A stretch of 64,000 nt of DNA, from positions 41,692-105,691 of the forward strand of contig CAYNVQ010000012.1 of the NCBI GenBank assembly GCA_964400735.1, read 5' to 3'. Below the pieces are notes generated by a model, which did no database searches, was not told where the DNA came from, and was given only the letters and a program-made list of their open reading frames with translations. Positions 44,733 through 53,635 of this stretch are shown here, piece by piece. Position numbers and translations under genes: made by a program. The DNA comes from CAYNVQ01 sp964400735 (lineage in GTDB: Bacteria; Acidobacteriota; Aminicenantia; Aminicenantales; Aminicenantaceae). Positions within the stretch are counted from its first letter, which is position 1; every line of letters begins with the position of its first letter.

Positions 44733-45042
44733 AGATTAGTTGAGCCATGCAATCCGCGAGGTAACGAATAGAGGCAAGTAGATCAAGTTCGCTTTGGCTG
44801 AGAAGCTAGCTAACGAGATTGGCCTCGATACTGAAAAGCCTCTCCACGAGACTCTCTCCGACAGAGAATACCAGGTGATGTGCATGATCGCCTCGGGAAA
44901 GACGGTGAAGGAAATCGCCGACGAGCTAAACTTGAGCATCAAGACCATCAGCACCCACCGGGCCCGCACCCTGAGGAAGATGCACATGGAAAACAACGCC
45001 CAGCTCACCCACTACGCCATAAAGCTGGGCCTGGTCATCTGA
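44733..45042 (+). pseudogene. truncated copy of the NarL-type regulator
   Basis: From about 44794 the sequence encodes LAEKLANEIGLDTEKPLHET and the whole helix-turn-helix part, ending IKLGLVI, nearly identical to the last 80 residues of the regulator at 41008-41640. Upstream (44733-44793) the nucleotide sequence still aligns with 41336-41390 but has frameshifts and stops (SS region, TAG). The receiver domain is gone. It is a relic of a duplication or of a second regulator locus; a stand-alone DNA-binding fragment is conceivable but has no start signal. Confidence 0.8.
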
Positions 45043-45124
45043 GCCGCCAATACAACCTCCGATTCATAATAGTCTTACCCAAGGATTAAAAAGCCGATCA
45101 CCCATAAAGATGAGGCCTTCGAAG

Positions 45125-45186
45125 CAAAATTACCCCCCCCTTTCATCCTTAACGGCTATTGATCATTCCCGATAACCGGGTAAAAT
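45125..45186 (+). promoter_or_regulatory. promoter-like module, copy A
   Basis: TTTCATCCTTAACGGCTATT runs into TTGATC (45159-45164), a 16-bp spacer and TAAAAT (45181-45186). The same arrangement and flank recur at 51516-51579 and 60000-60060. It lies upstream of the gene at 45309, right after the NarL relic. Confidence 0.55.
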
Positions 45187-45308
45187 CAGAGTATCGAAAG
45201 ATTAAAATCAGGCTGGTCGAATTGTTGAACACGGACTATGAGTTGTGGTATAAACAAGATATAACTCGATTATAGGGATTGAACTGCCAGGTTTAGAAGG
45301 AGACATCA

Positions 45309-48050
45309 ATGAAAGCAAAACCAACCATATGTATTTTCATCATCGTGGGACTTTTCCTCCTATCGGGGGCTACCTTCCATACCGCTGCAGACCCAGGGAC
45401 TAAAGAATGCATCACCCGACAGATAGATAACCAAAAAATAAATGATTCTTCTAAAAAGGCCATTCTTCTGGACAAAATCCCTCTGTACTTCATCCCTAAT
45501 CAGGGACAGTTCGATAAAAAAGCTCTTTTCCTGGCCAGTACACCCAGGTACAGGCTCTGGATCACTCGATTGGGCCTCCTGTTCGACAGCAGCTTTATCG
45601 AAAAGGAAGCCGGCCTGAGTCCGGAATTTTTAAAAGAATCTGCCCCGAGTCAAAAAAACAAAATACGGCGTGACGTTTCCGCCATCCATTTCCTCGGAGC
45701 AGACAAAAACGTCGAAGTCCAAGCCGCCGATAGATCAGACTACAGAGTCAACTACTTTTTGGGAAATAATCCTGCTGAATGGCAGACCGACATCCCAACG
45801 GCCAAAGCCCTGCTCTACAAGAACCTCTATGAAAACGTCGATCTGAAGCTCTACGGCGAGGGGAATCGTTTCGAGTATGACTGGGTGGTCAAACCTGGAG
45901 GCGACCCCGGACAGATACAGCTCCGCTTCCAGGGAGCGAAAAATGTCGTTATCGACGCCAAAGGAGACCTCCTCATTGAAACAGACCTCTGTTCCCTCGT
46001 CCATAAAAGGCCCCGCGCTTTTCAAACCATCGACGGAAAAGAAATTGCTATCGAAGTGGACTATCGGAAGGTAGATGAGACGACCTTCGGGCTTTCTTTA
46101 GGTTCCTATGACTCCGATCACATCCTCGTCATCGACCCTCTCGTGTTCATCTACTCGACTTTTCTCGGCGGTTCTGAACTCGACCAGGCCTATGACATTG
46201 CCGTGGACAACAAGGGAAGGCCGTACATCACGGGAGCCACCGCCTCGGTCGATTTCCCCACCACAATGGGAGTTTATGCTCCCATCCTCACCGGAGGAAC
46301 GGATGTTTTCGTCACCAAGTTCAATGCAACAGGCTCCGACCTAGTCTATTCGACCTTTCTCGGTGGCCAAGACGATGATGAGGGATTCGCCATCGCCCTC
46401 GACCCAGAAGGAAAGGGCTTTGCACACATAGTGGGAACGACTCGGTCCGCCGATTTTCCTACCACCTCCGGTGTCTATGACCAATCGATCAACGGCAGCA
46501 GGGACATCTTTGTCGCCAAATTGGGCAGGAAAGGATCGTTGCTGTTGTTTTCGACTTTTTTAGGCGGCTCCTCTGACGACAACGGATTTGGCATCACTCT
46601 CGACTCAGAAGGCGCCGTTTACATTACCGGATCCACAGCATCTTCAAATTTCCCCACGACAAAGCATGCGGACGATAGAATTTATGGAGGACAGACCGAT
46701 GCCTTCGTCGTCAAAATGGACGGCGAAGCCTCATCGCTCCTTTATTCTACCTATGTCGGCGATACAGATATCGAAGTCTGTTACGATATAGCTGTCGACA
46801 GCAAGGGCTCGGCCTTCATCACTGGCTACATCGATTCCGGCAGGGACGACGATTCTGATATCCTTGCCGTAAGATTGAACCGGCGAGGTTCTTCTCAAGT
46901 CTATTGGTTCGTTTTCGGGGGAAGCGACGATGAAAGCGGCAGAGGGATCACCGTGGATGAGTTCGACTTCGCTTACATCGTCGGATGGACGGCCTCCTCG
47001 GATTTCCCCACCACCCCAGAGGCCTTCGACAGAACACACAACGGCCATACCGATGCTTTTGTATCGAAATTGATGGATGACGGCTCCGGGTTCGACTTCT
47101 CCACCTACCTCGGTGGCAACTGTTGGGATTGGGGCGAAGACATAGACATCTACCAGGATTTATCGGCCATCGTAACCGGCTATACCACAGCCGCCGATTT
47201 CCCTGTCACTCCGGATGCCTTCGACACCACCCACAACGGTAAAGTGGATGCCTTTGTCACCAAATTCGACCCCCCGGGTTCATTCCTCGTATATTCCACC
47301 TTTCTTGGTGGGGAAGACTTAGACTACGGCATGGGCATCATCCTCGATAAGGACGAAACCGCCCATACCACAGGCTACACCTCTTCCCCTAATTTTCCGG
47401 TGATCCCCGATGCTTATGACGACACCTTTAACCTGATAAGCGATGCCTATTACGTGAAGTTTGCCCTGGTTTGGCCTATCTCCATAGAGATAACGCATCC
47501 CTTGAATGGATCCAGCGTGTCCGGCCTCGTGGCTGTCGATACCGAGGTGACGTCCGATAGTCAGGTGGCGGATGTGAAGTTTTATGTCAACGACGAGCTC
47601 CTTTCTGTCGATGGGGACTCCCCCTACGGCTTTACCTGGGATACCTCCAGCCTTCCAAACGGTGCCTACAAAATAAAGGGCCTGGCCACTGACATCGATG
47701 GCTATGGAGCCTATCATGAAATTACGGTGCTCCTCTTGCGAGATACCCTGGACCTCGAGGTCGAACGCGATGTCTACAGAACCTGGCTCTTCGAGAAGCC
47801 CTATGCAGAATTGCACATGACCGTGCTTTCCTCCGAAGTACTGGATGAAGCGGATTACTATGCTTTCTTCAGAAAAAAAGAAGGCGAAGACTTTGTCCAA
47901 ATCATCGCTTTTCCCAAAGCTGACCTAGTGGACAATGCCATCACCTTCCGAGACATGCCTCTGGAGGCAGGACAGGCTTACACCTACTACGCCTTAGCCG
48001 TTACGCAAACAGGCGAAATCTTAGGCATCTCACCCGAAATAACGAAATAG
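45309..48050 (+). CDS. SBBP-repeat beta-propeller secreted protein
   Basis: 913 residues. Signal peptide (TICIFIIVGLFLLSGATFHTA). Residues about 55-285 are an N-terminal domain common to SBBP proteins (IPLYFIPNQGQFDKKALFLA, DYRVNYFLGNNPAEWQTDIP, VDLKLYGEGNRFEYDWVV). Then come about seven SBBP repeats (PF06739-like), each with the pattern YSTFLGG ... D.A..IAVD..G..YITG.T.S.DFPTT, to about residue 715. A bacterial Ig-like domain (ITHPLNGSSVSGLVAVDTEV, about 720-810) and a C-terminal beta part follow. It is probably a large surface or matrix protein. The ribosome-binding site AAGGAG precedes ATG 45309. It is followed at 22 bp by a small outer-membrane protein gene, likely one operon. Confidence 0.88.
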   Translation: MKAKPTICIFIIVGLFLLSGATFHTAADPGTKECITRQIDNQKINDSSKKAILLDKIPLYFIPNQGQFDKKALFLASTPRYRLWITRLGLLFDSSFIEKEAGLSPEFLKESAPSQKNKIRRDVSAIHFLGADKNVEVQAADRSDYRVNYFLGNNPAEWQTDIPTAKALLYKNLYENVDLKLYGEGNRFEYDWVVKPGGDPGQIQLRFQGAKNVVIDAKGDLLIETDLCSLVHKRPRAFQTIDGKEIAIEVDYRKVDETTFGLSLGSYDSDHILVIDPLVFIYSTFLGGSELDQAYDIAVDNKGRPYITGATASVDFPTTMGVYAPILTGGTDVFVTKFNATGSDLVYSTFLGGQDDDEGFAIALDPEGKGFAHIVGTTRSADFPTTSGVYDQSINGSRDIFVAKLGRKGSLLLFSTFLGGSSDDNGFGITLDSEGAVYITGSTASSNFPTTKHADDRIYGGQTDAFVVKMDGEASSLLYSTYVGDTDIEVCYDIAVDSKGSAFITGYIDSGRDDDSDILAVRLNRRGSSQVYWFVFGGSDDESGRGITVDEFDFAYIVGWTASSDFPTTPEAFDRTHNGHTDAFVSKLMDDGSGFDFSTYLGGNCWDWGEDIDIYQDLSAIVTGYTTAADFPVTPDAFDTTHNGKVDAFVTKFDPPGSFLVYSTFLGGEDLDYGMGIILDKDETAHTTGYTSSPNFPVIPDAYDDTFNLISDAYYVKFALVWPISIEITHPLNGSSVSGLVAVDTEVTSDSQVADVKFYVNDELLSVDGDSPYGFTWDTSSLPNGAYKIKGLATDIDGYGAYHEITVLLLRDTLDLEVERDVYRTWLFEKPYAELHMTVLSSEVLDEADYYAFFRKKEGEDFVQIIAFPKADLVDNAITFRDMPLEAGQAYTYYALAVTQTGEILGISPEITK

Positions 48051-48072
48051 GGGAGTCAAGGAGAAACGGAAA

Positions 48073-48642
48073 ATGAAAAAATTGATAAAAGTTATGGCTG
48101 TTATAGCCGTTTTTATGCTCGCACTACCTGCATATACCGACGCTTACGTCCATTTTTTGCATTTGTCGGTGAACGCCAACTATTTCTTCCACCGTGATGC
48201 CAATTTCAGAGAGATCTACGGAAGCGGAAAGCTCGGGTTCGGATCGAAGGCGGCCTTTAGAATCCGCGACGGTCTTCACCTGACGGGAGGAGTGGATTTT
48301 CTGAAGGCCAAAGGGACGATACCGGATACGGCATTCGATGCCGAAGCCTCCTGGCGTAATATCCATGCGGGCCTGGCTTATTTCTTCGAGCTCTCTTATG
48401 CCTGGGATTTCCGGATCGGTGCAGATCTCCTGTATGTCGATTATGAAGAAAGCGCTTTCGGAGAGAAAATCGAAGATAATGCCTGGGCTTACCGCCTGGA
48501 AGGTGCACTGATATGGCGCCTCTCCCAGGACATATACTCAGAGGTGCTTGTATCCTATACTTACGGCACGGATGATATAGACAGCCGTTCGATCAAGATA
48601 GGCGGATTTCAAGTAGGAATAGGCTTGGCCTTTAGACTTTAG
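48073..48642 (+). CDS. small outer-membrane beta-barrel protein
   Basis: 189 residues with a signal peptide (LIKVMAVIAVFMLALPAYTDA). The mature part alternates hydrophobic and polar residues in barrel-like strands: FHRDANFREIYGSGKLGFG, LHLTGGVDFLKAKG, WRNIHAGLAYFFELSY, FRIGADLLYVDYEESAF and IYSEVLVSYTYGTDD. It ends IGGFQVGIGLAFRL, a C-terminal aromatic/leucine strand as in outer-membrane proteins. The ribosome-binding site AAGGAG is present. It shares an operon with the SBBP protein, whose secretion or anchoring it may assist (inference). The stop is 3 bp from the convergent next gene. Confidence 0.75.
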   Translation: MKKLIKVMAVIAVFMLALPAYTDAYVHFLHLSVNANYFFHRDANFREIYGSGKLGFGSKAAFRIRDGLHLTGGVDFLKAKGTIPDTAFDAEASWRNIHAGLAYFFELSYAWDFRIGADLLYVDYEESAFGEKIEDNAWAYRLEGALIWRLSQDIYSEVLVSYTYGTDDIDSRSIKIGGFQVGIGLAFRL

Positions 48643-48645
48643 CTT

Positions 48646-49494
48646 TTACCTTTTTTTATTCCGAAAAGGCGAGGCGGGTTCACACTCTTCCTTTAAATCA
48701 GGAATATCGAAGACGATTCCCTTGGTCCCGGCTGTGGTTTCGGCAGCACCTATGATAACCGATCCGGCAGAGGATGCTGCGGTTCCAGCAAAGACCAAAA
48801 GTAGCGGCAGCAGCCCTTTATCCTTGCTCAAATAGAGGGCATCGCCTTCCATCGCGGATTTGTTCACTTCCAGGTAGCCGGTATCTCCTTCGGAAAGATA
48901 GTCCACTTTGTTTTTTTCAGAAAAAAGCTTATCGACTTTCATATCGAAGTCGGTCTTTTCCCCCAGAATTCTCAACGCGTCTTTCCTGCGCAGCATGCCC
49001 TCCTCTATGAATACTTCGGCTAAATTGGTTTTCTGATCATAACTAAGCACTCTTCCGATATAGGAGGCCCCTTCGATCGCTTGTGGCGGTGGGAATGCTT
49101 TAGGCAAAGCCACTTTTCCCTTGTTAAAGGAGTTCAGGGTAATGGAAATCAACTCTTTATCGTTCTCGCTGGCTTTAAATCCAAAAATCTTGACTCCGAC
49201 GAAATGACCTTCAGCGCTCGATACGGCATAGTCATAATGGCCGCTGGCGAGTCCTGTAACCGTGAATTCCCCAGAACTATCGGAGACCGTACTCTCGAAA
49301 ACCTCATCCGTGGATACATTCCTGAGTTTGACTACCGCTCCTTGGACCGGAGAGGTTCCATCTTGCTCATACAGATACCCCGTGAGGTCCCCCTTCACGT
49401 CATTCCCGCTCCCTAATGCACTTTGGAATCCCAGCACAAGAAAGGCTAAGGATATGACGAAAATTTTTGCTTTTTGCGTTGTATGTCCCGGCAT
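48646..49494 (-). CDS. secreted protein with carboxypeptidase-regulatory-like domain
   Basis: 282 residues. ATG 49494 is preferred over 49500, because GGAGG lies directly against the earlier ATG and 6 nt before the later one. Signal peptide (IFVISLAFLVLGFQSALG). Residues about 35-125 form a CarboxypepD_reg/Cna-B-like sandwich (LTGYLYEQDGTSPVQGAVVK, DSSGEFTVTGLASGHYDYAV). The middle has a short beta domain (GRVLSYDQKTNLAEVFIEEG, LEVNKSAMEGDALYLS). Near the C-terminus lies a hydrophobic segment (LLPLLLVFAGTAASSAGSVI) that could anchor it. The function is likely structural or surface-associated. It is convergent with the barrel protein gene, with only 3 bp between stops. Confidence 0.7.
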   Translation of the reverse strand: MPGHTTQKAKIFVISLAFLVLGFQSALGSGNDVKGDLTGYLYEQDGTSPVQGAVVKLRNVSTDEVFESTVSDSSGEFTVTGLASGHYDYAVSSAEGHFVGVKIFGFKASENDKELISITLNSFNKGKVALPKAFPPPQAIEGASYIGRVLSYDQKTNLAEVFIEEGMLRRKDALRILGEKTDFDMKVDKLFSEKNKVDYLSEGDTGYLEVNKSAMEGDALYLSKDKGLLPLLLVFAGTAASSAGSVIIGAAETTAGTKGIVFDIPDLKEECEPASPFRNKKR

Positions 49495-49631
49495 TGCCAT
49501 CCTCCGCTTCCGTTAATTCTAACGTTAATATAGTGATATTTTAAAAAAAAAGCAAGAAAAATTAAGTTTTTTTCATTTTTACGGCTCCCGGCCGTGTCTT
49601 GTCAATCGTGGGAAATTTAGCCGTTTCTTGC

Positions 49632-49976
49632 TCAGCGTTTTTGCTTCAAGATCGTGTCCAACTGCTCCTTCGTTTTCTTCGATAGATCCAGAAATTCAAG
49701 CCCCACATCATAATACGCCTCTGCCCCCTCCGGCATCTCTTTTATCCACACGACCCTTGCTAACGCCTCTGCTGTCGATCCATCTGGTAGAAAAAGTTCA
49801 AGCTCCAGATTTTGCCCAACTTTCAGTTGTGTATCAGAGTAAATCCTGGCTCCTCCCAGACTCAAGTTCGAAACTCGCTTCTTGGCTCCAAAAATCCTCG
49901 GCATCCGATACAGCACTGGTACCACTATCCTCGGAAACCTACGCCTCTCGGTTTTGGACTTATCTAATTCTCCCAT
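49632..49976 (-). CDS. PilZ-domain c-di-GMP receptor-like protein
   Basis: 114 residues, a single PilZ domain. The c-di-GMP binding signature is present: RRRFPR near the N-terminus (RxxxR) and NLSLGGARI (N-x-S-x-x-G) about 22 residues later, followed by beta-barrel strands (GQNLELELFLP, EALARVVWI). Family knowledge: such proteins change motility, secretion or glycan export when they bind c-di-GMP. A decayed copy of the same gene lies at 41641-41905. It is monocistronic, with a modest ribosome-binding site (AAGG). Confidence 0.85.
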   Translation of the reverse strand: MGELDKSKTERRRFPRIVVPVLYRMPRIFGAKKRVSNLSLGGARIYSDTQLKVGQNLELELFLPDGSTAEALARVVWIKEMPEGAEAYYDVGLEFLDLSKKTKEQLDTILKQKR

Positions 49977-50142
49977 TGTGTGCCTTATCTATATGCGATA
50001 TTATAACAGATACATATCTAGTCTAAATAATGTTGTATTTACAGTCAACTCACCCCCAAAGATGTGTCAAAGCAACATGAAAATATCCGGTTTGTGATAC
50101 TGAATTCCTCTTTTGACAATAGGATAACATAACATTTCCTTC

Positions 50143-50325
50143 TCACATTGCCAATGTCTTTCTCAAAGATTCATAGGGTATTGTTCCTTTATAGGCTCTA
50201 TGAGGGCGATGAAAATTGTAATGAGCCTCCTATTCAAGTTTCTCACAAAGATCGACATAGTCTTTATATTCAAGTAACTGATAAAACTCCCGATCATCCT
50301 TGACTTCTACTTTATCGTAATTTAT
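50143..50325 (-). pseudogene. tail of an IS481/IS3-type integrase (transposase) gene
   Basis: The minus strand reads VEVKDDREFYQLLEYKDYVD, LCEKLE, stop, then EAHYNFHRPHRAYKGTIPYE and SLRKTLAM, ending TGA at 50143. This is the C-terminal part of a retroviral-type integrase core (YNFHRPHxAxxGxTPYE). The Trp codon usual after KLEE is a TAG here. No upstream catalytic core or inverted ends were seen, so only a fragment remains. The other parts of 49977-50400 hold nothing supported. Confidence 0.75.
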
Positions 50326-50400
50326 ATTTCCTGAAGATGGTCATACATGATCAGTTGAGAATATCGTTTGTATTTTCAAAATGGAGGATCTTTTTCACTA

Positions 50401-51444
50401 GTGACGGTCACTAAATTGCACGTAGGATCAGTTGTTCAAGTTAAAAGTGAACCTGAGATTCTGGCTTTACTTGATGATAAGGGGTGTTTCGAGGGATTGC
50501 CTTTTACTGAAGAAATGCGAAAATTCTGTGGCACCATCTGCACTATTCGCGCTGTTGTCAACCGTTTCCACATCGAAGGAATTGGAATCCGCGGCATAAA
50601 GGATACTGTGATTTTAGAAGAAGCACGATGCGATGGAAGGGCCCACGGAATGTGTGATCGTGCGTGCTATCTTTTCTTTAAAAGTGCGTGGTTAAATGCT
50701 TTGCCTCAGGCTCTAGAAACAGGCAGATCAGAAGCAAATCAAAAAGAGTTGTTAAGTATCCCTTCATTTTGGAAGGATGGTGACCAAAGCTGTCAAGGAA
50801 ACAGTACAGTTCTTGTTAAGGCTACATCGAACTTGTCGCGTTTAGATATGCGACAGTATATACAAGATGTAAAAACGGGAACGTGGAGAGTCCGAGATGT
50901 GCTATTTATACTCCTTTTTTTATTCAATCGTAGATGGGATTTGACAGAATCTGTCTGGGATGTAAGTCTGGGGAAGCGAACAGCTTGGGATATATGTAAA
51001 ATGGCGCTTATTGTTTTAGGCCAAAATATAAGATGGTGTTTTAAAAGGATATTATACAGTGCAAAGGGGGATAAGAAATCTGAGGCTGTCCATAAATCAA
51101 GCAACTCATTTGCCGAGCCATTAAACTTGCAATCAGGTGAATGGGTAGAGGTAAAAAGTAGAAAAGAAATCATAAAGACACTAGGCGACCGCCAAAGATG
51201 TAGAGGACTTGGTTTTAGTAGTTCAATGGTTAAACACTGCGGCGAACGTTTCCAGGTTGCAGGTCGTATTACCAATCTGGTCGATGAGAAGACAGGCAAA
51301 CGAATCAAAAATATTAAGGATACTGTTGTACTGGAAGATTGTCTTTGCATGGGCATTTCCTTCCGGGGCTGCCCTCGAGGATGTTATTGGTTTTGGAAAG
51401 AGGACTGGTTAAAGAGAGTGGATCATAAACTCAATCGGAAGTAA
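50401..51444 (+). CDS. protein with two copies of a Cys-rich domain
   Basis: About 347 residues from GTG 50401; a TTG at 50368 would add 11. GGAGG lies 13 nt before the GTG, so the start is uncertain. The N-terminal domain (VKSEPEILALLDDKGCFEGL, PFTEEMRKFCG, IKDTVILEEARCDG, CDRACYLFFKSAWL) is repeated at the C-terminus (VKSRKEIIKTLGDRQRCRGL, FSSSMVKHCGERF, IKDTVVLEDCLCMG, CPRGCYWFWKEDWL). Matching cysteines in both copies could bind metal. A hydrophobic basic middle region (VLFILLFLFNRR, ICKMALIVLGQNI) separates them. Similar proteins of unknown function occur in biosynthetic clusters. It precedes the ACP-ligase operon. Confidence 0.65.
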   Translation: MTVTKLHVGSVVQVKSEPEILALLDDKGCFEGLPFTEEMRKFCGTICTIRAVVNRFHIEGIGIRGIKDTVILEEARCDGRAHGMCDRACYLFFKSAWLNALPQALETGRSEANQKELLSIPSFWKDGDQSCQGNSTVLVKATSNLSRLDMRQYIQDVKTGTWRVRDVLFILLFLFNRRWDLTESVWDVSLGKRTAWDICKMALIVLGQNIRWCFKRILYSAKGDKKSEAVHKSSNSFAEPLNLQSGEWVEVKSRKEIIKTLGDRQRCRGLGFSSSMVKHCGERFQVAGRITNLVDEKTGKRIKNIKDTVVLEDCLCMGISFRGCPRGCYWFWKEDWLKRVDHKLNRK

Positions 51445-51515
51445 TAGCTAAAGACCAATTTAAAAGACAATTCAGAAAAGTCTTAAGCATATCCACCAAA
51501 ATGTGAGGTGTTCTA

Positions 51516-51579
51516 GATTAATATCACCCCTGATTTCACCCTGAATGGCTATTGACTAGTCAGAACACGTATATAAAAT
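51516..51579 (+). promoter_or_regulatory. promoter-like module, copy B
   Basis: TTTCACCCTGAATGGCTATT runs into TTGACT (51552-51557), a 16-bp spacer and TAAAAT (51574-51579). It lies about 135 bp upstream of the ACP gene. The remaining leader to 51715 contains a possible 14-codon frame (MSQYYKKLYKNPEL) of unknown meaning. Confidence 0.6.
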
Positions 51580-51715
51580 TTATAATCTCCTGAGCTGGAG
51601 TAATGAGAAAGAAATTATGTCGCAATACTATAAAAAATTGTACAAAAATCCGGAGTTATGATAGAGAAACTGACATCAAGAGACGTATAAGTTTATGAAG
51701 CGCAAGGATAATGTA

Positions 51716-52000
51716 ATGAGAGATACTGAAGAAGAACAACAAAATAGCATAAGAGTTGTACTGAGAAAATTCATTACTGAGAGTTTTCTTCCTTCCGCTG
51801 GATTGGAGACTTTTTATGATGACGATTCTTTCATGGAAAAGGGAATTGTTGACTCTACCGGTATTTTGGAGTTATTAGAGTTTATAGAGGAAAAATTCAA
51901 TATAAGGATTGAAGACGAAGAAATCATCCCTGATAATTTAGATTCTTTAGGTAAACTATCAAATTTCATAAACAGAAAAGTAGGTCATGCTAGTAAATGA
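51716..52000 (+). CDS. acyl carrier protein
   Basis: 94 residues from ATG 51716, which has AAGGA 7 nt upstream; an ATG at 51695 lacks a site. It is a four-helix ACP fold with the phosphopantetheine attachment serine about position 47 in GIVDSTGILELLEF, followed by EEKFNIRIEDEEI, typical of discrete peptidyl or acyl carriers. It overlaps the downstream AMP-ligase gene by 14 bp, so the ligase most likely loads this carrier with an amino or acyl acid. The operon leads on to sugar-modifying enzymes, suggesting that an acyl or aminoacyl group is delivered to a glycan. Confidence 0.88.
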   Translation: MRDTEEEQQNSIRVVLRKFITESFLPSAGLETFYDDDSFMEKGIVDSTGILELLEFIEEKFNIRIEDEEIIPDNLDSLGKLSNFINRKVGHASK

Positions 52001-53537
52001 ATTTTTAGAAAAGAGTGCAGAAAAATTTCCGGATAAAGTTGCTTTAGTATGTGAAGATAAAAGGCTTACCTTCAGCGAAATAGACTCTCATTCTAATAGT
52101 CTGTCGAATGCTCTGATAAAAAATGGAATCTGCAGACAGGATCGGACAGCCATTTTCTTAGACTCCTCAGTAGAATCCGTGGTCTCCATTTTTGCTATCT
52201 TGAAGGCGGGGGGTATCTTTCTTGTCATAAATTCTCAGGCTAAGGCGAAAAAAGTCGAATATATCCTAAATGATTGCCAGGTAAAAGCTTTAATTACAGA
52301 TTCTATGCACCTGAAAGAAATCTCAAGAATCTTACCCGATTGCCCAAACTTGGGTACTGTAATAATCACAGATTATGCTGATATAAGAAAAGGTATGCTT
52401 CCCTTATCAACTCAAAATGTCCTTTCATATTCAAAACTATTATCAGATTTCCCCTCAGATCCTCCACCGAAACAATGTATTGATATTGACCTAGCAAGCC
52501 TTATATACACATCTGGTTCCACAGGAATGCCAAAAGGCGTGATGTGTACCCACCTCAATATGGTCTCCGCGGCCAATTCAATAATCGAGTATCTTGAGAA
52601 TACTCATGAAGATATCATTCTGAATGTGCTGCCCATTTCTTTCGATTATGGTTTATACCAAGTATTGATGAGCTTTAAATTTGGAGGGACAGTTGTACTC
52701 GAGAAATCTTTTATTTATCCGTACAGGGTAATAGAGTTATTGATCAAGGAGAAAATAACAGGATTTCCAATAGTGCCTACGATTGCTGCTATTCTGTTGA
52801 AGCTTAAAAATTTAGATAAACATGACTTCTCGAACTTACGGTATATTTCAAACACAGCTCAAGCTCTACCTCCAAAATACATTACCGAGCTTCAAAGAAT
52901 ATTCCCATCAACTAAGATCTATTCTATGTATGGGTTGACAGAATGCAAACGAGTCTCTTATCTTCCCCCAGAGGAATTGAAAAAAAGACCTACCTCTGTA
53001 GGCAAAGCTCTGCCAAATACAGAACTATATATTGTCGATGAAAATGGGAAAAAGATTGATAAGCCTGGTGTAATAGGAGAACTTGTCGTGAGAGGAGCAA
53101 ACGTTATGAAAGGTTACTGGAATCAACCTGAAGAAACAGATAGGGTATATAAGCCAGGCCCTCTACCAGGTGAAAAAATACTCTTCACAGGTGATCTATT
53201 TAAAATGGATGAGGAAGATTTTCTCTATTTTATCTCCAGGAAAGATGATTCTATAAAAGTCGCAGGAGAAAGAGTCAGTCCAAAGGAAATAGAAAATATT
53301 TTACATGAGATTGATGAGGTGAATGAAGCTGTGGTCATCGGAGTAGATGATGAAATATTAGGACAAGTCATAAAAGCTTTTGTTTCCTTTAAAAGGAACT
53401 CCAGTCTGACAGAAAAAGAGATTCTCCGATTTTGTTCTAAAAATTTAGAGAGCTTTATGGTGCCAAAATATATCGAGATCAGAGATGAACTACCCAGGTC
53501 ACCCCATGGCAAGATCGATAAAAGCAAGTTAAAATAG
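51987..53537 (+). CDS. AMP-dependent acyl/amino acid ligase (adenylation enzyme)
   Basis: 516 residues of the ANL superfamily. Core motifs: P-loop IYTSGSTGMPKGVM (about 171-184), NVLPISFDYG, MYGLTECKRVSYL, VGKALPNTELYIVDENG, and TGDLFKMDEEDFLYFISRKD. The catalytic lysine is in SPHGKIDKSKL at the very end. It adenylates a carboxylic acid and passes it to the phosphopantetheine of the adjacent ACP. The closeness of VSYLPPEELKKRPTSVGKAL to discrete NRPS-type ligases suggests an amino acid or short acyl substrate. Which one cannot be read by eye. Confidence 0.92.
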   Translation: MLVNEFLEKSAEKFPDKVALVCEDKRLTFSEIDSHSNSLSNALIKNGICRQDRTAIFLDSSVESVVSIFAILKAGGIFLVINSQAKAKKVEYILNDCQVKALITDSMHLKEISRILPDCPNLGTVIITDYADIRKGMLPLSTQNVLSYSKLLSDFPSDPPPKQCIDIDLASLIYTSGSTGMPKGVMCTHLNMVSAANSIIEYLENTHEDIILNVLPISFDYGLYQVLMSFKFGGTVVLEKSFIYPYRVIELLIKEKITGFPIVPTIAAILLKLKNLDKHDFSNLRYISNTAQALPPKYITELQRIFPSTKIYSMYGLTECKRVSYLPPEELKKRPTSVGKALPNTELYIVDENGKKIDKPGVIGELVVRGANVMKGYWNQPEETDRVYKPGPLPGEKILFTGDLFKMDEEDFLYFISRKDDSIKVAGERVSPKEIENILHEIDEVNEAVVIGVDDEILGQVIKAFVSFKRNSSLTEKEILRFCSKNLESFMVPKYIEIRDELPRSPHGKIDKSKLK

Positions 53538-53635
53538 AATTAAGATATAATACAAATAGAGATACCATGAAGCAGTTACCTAGGATATTTCGCCAATAAT
53601 GAACGAATGAATAAGCATAGCCATTTCAAAAAAAG

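Noticed and set aside
49575..49600. Terminator at ACGGC/GCCGT after the PilZ gene
   Set aside because: On the PilZ strand the stem is followed by A-rich, not T-rich, sequence.
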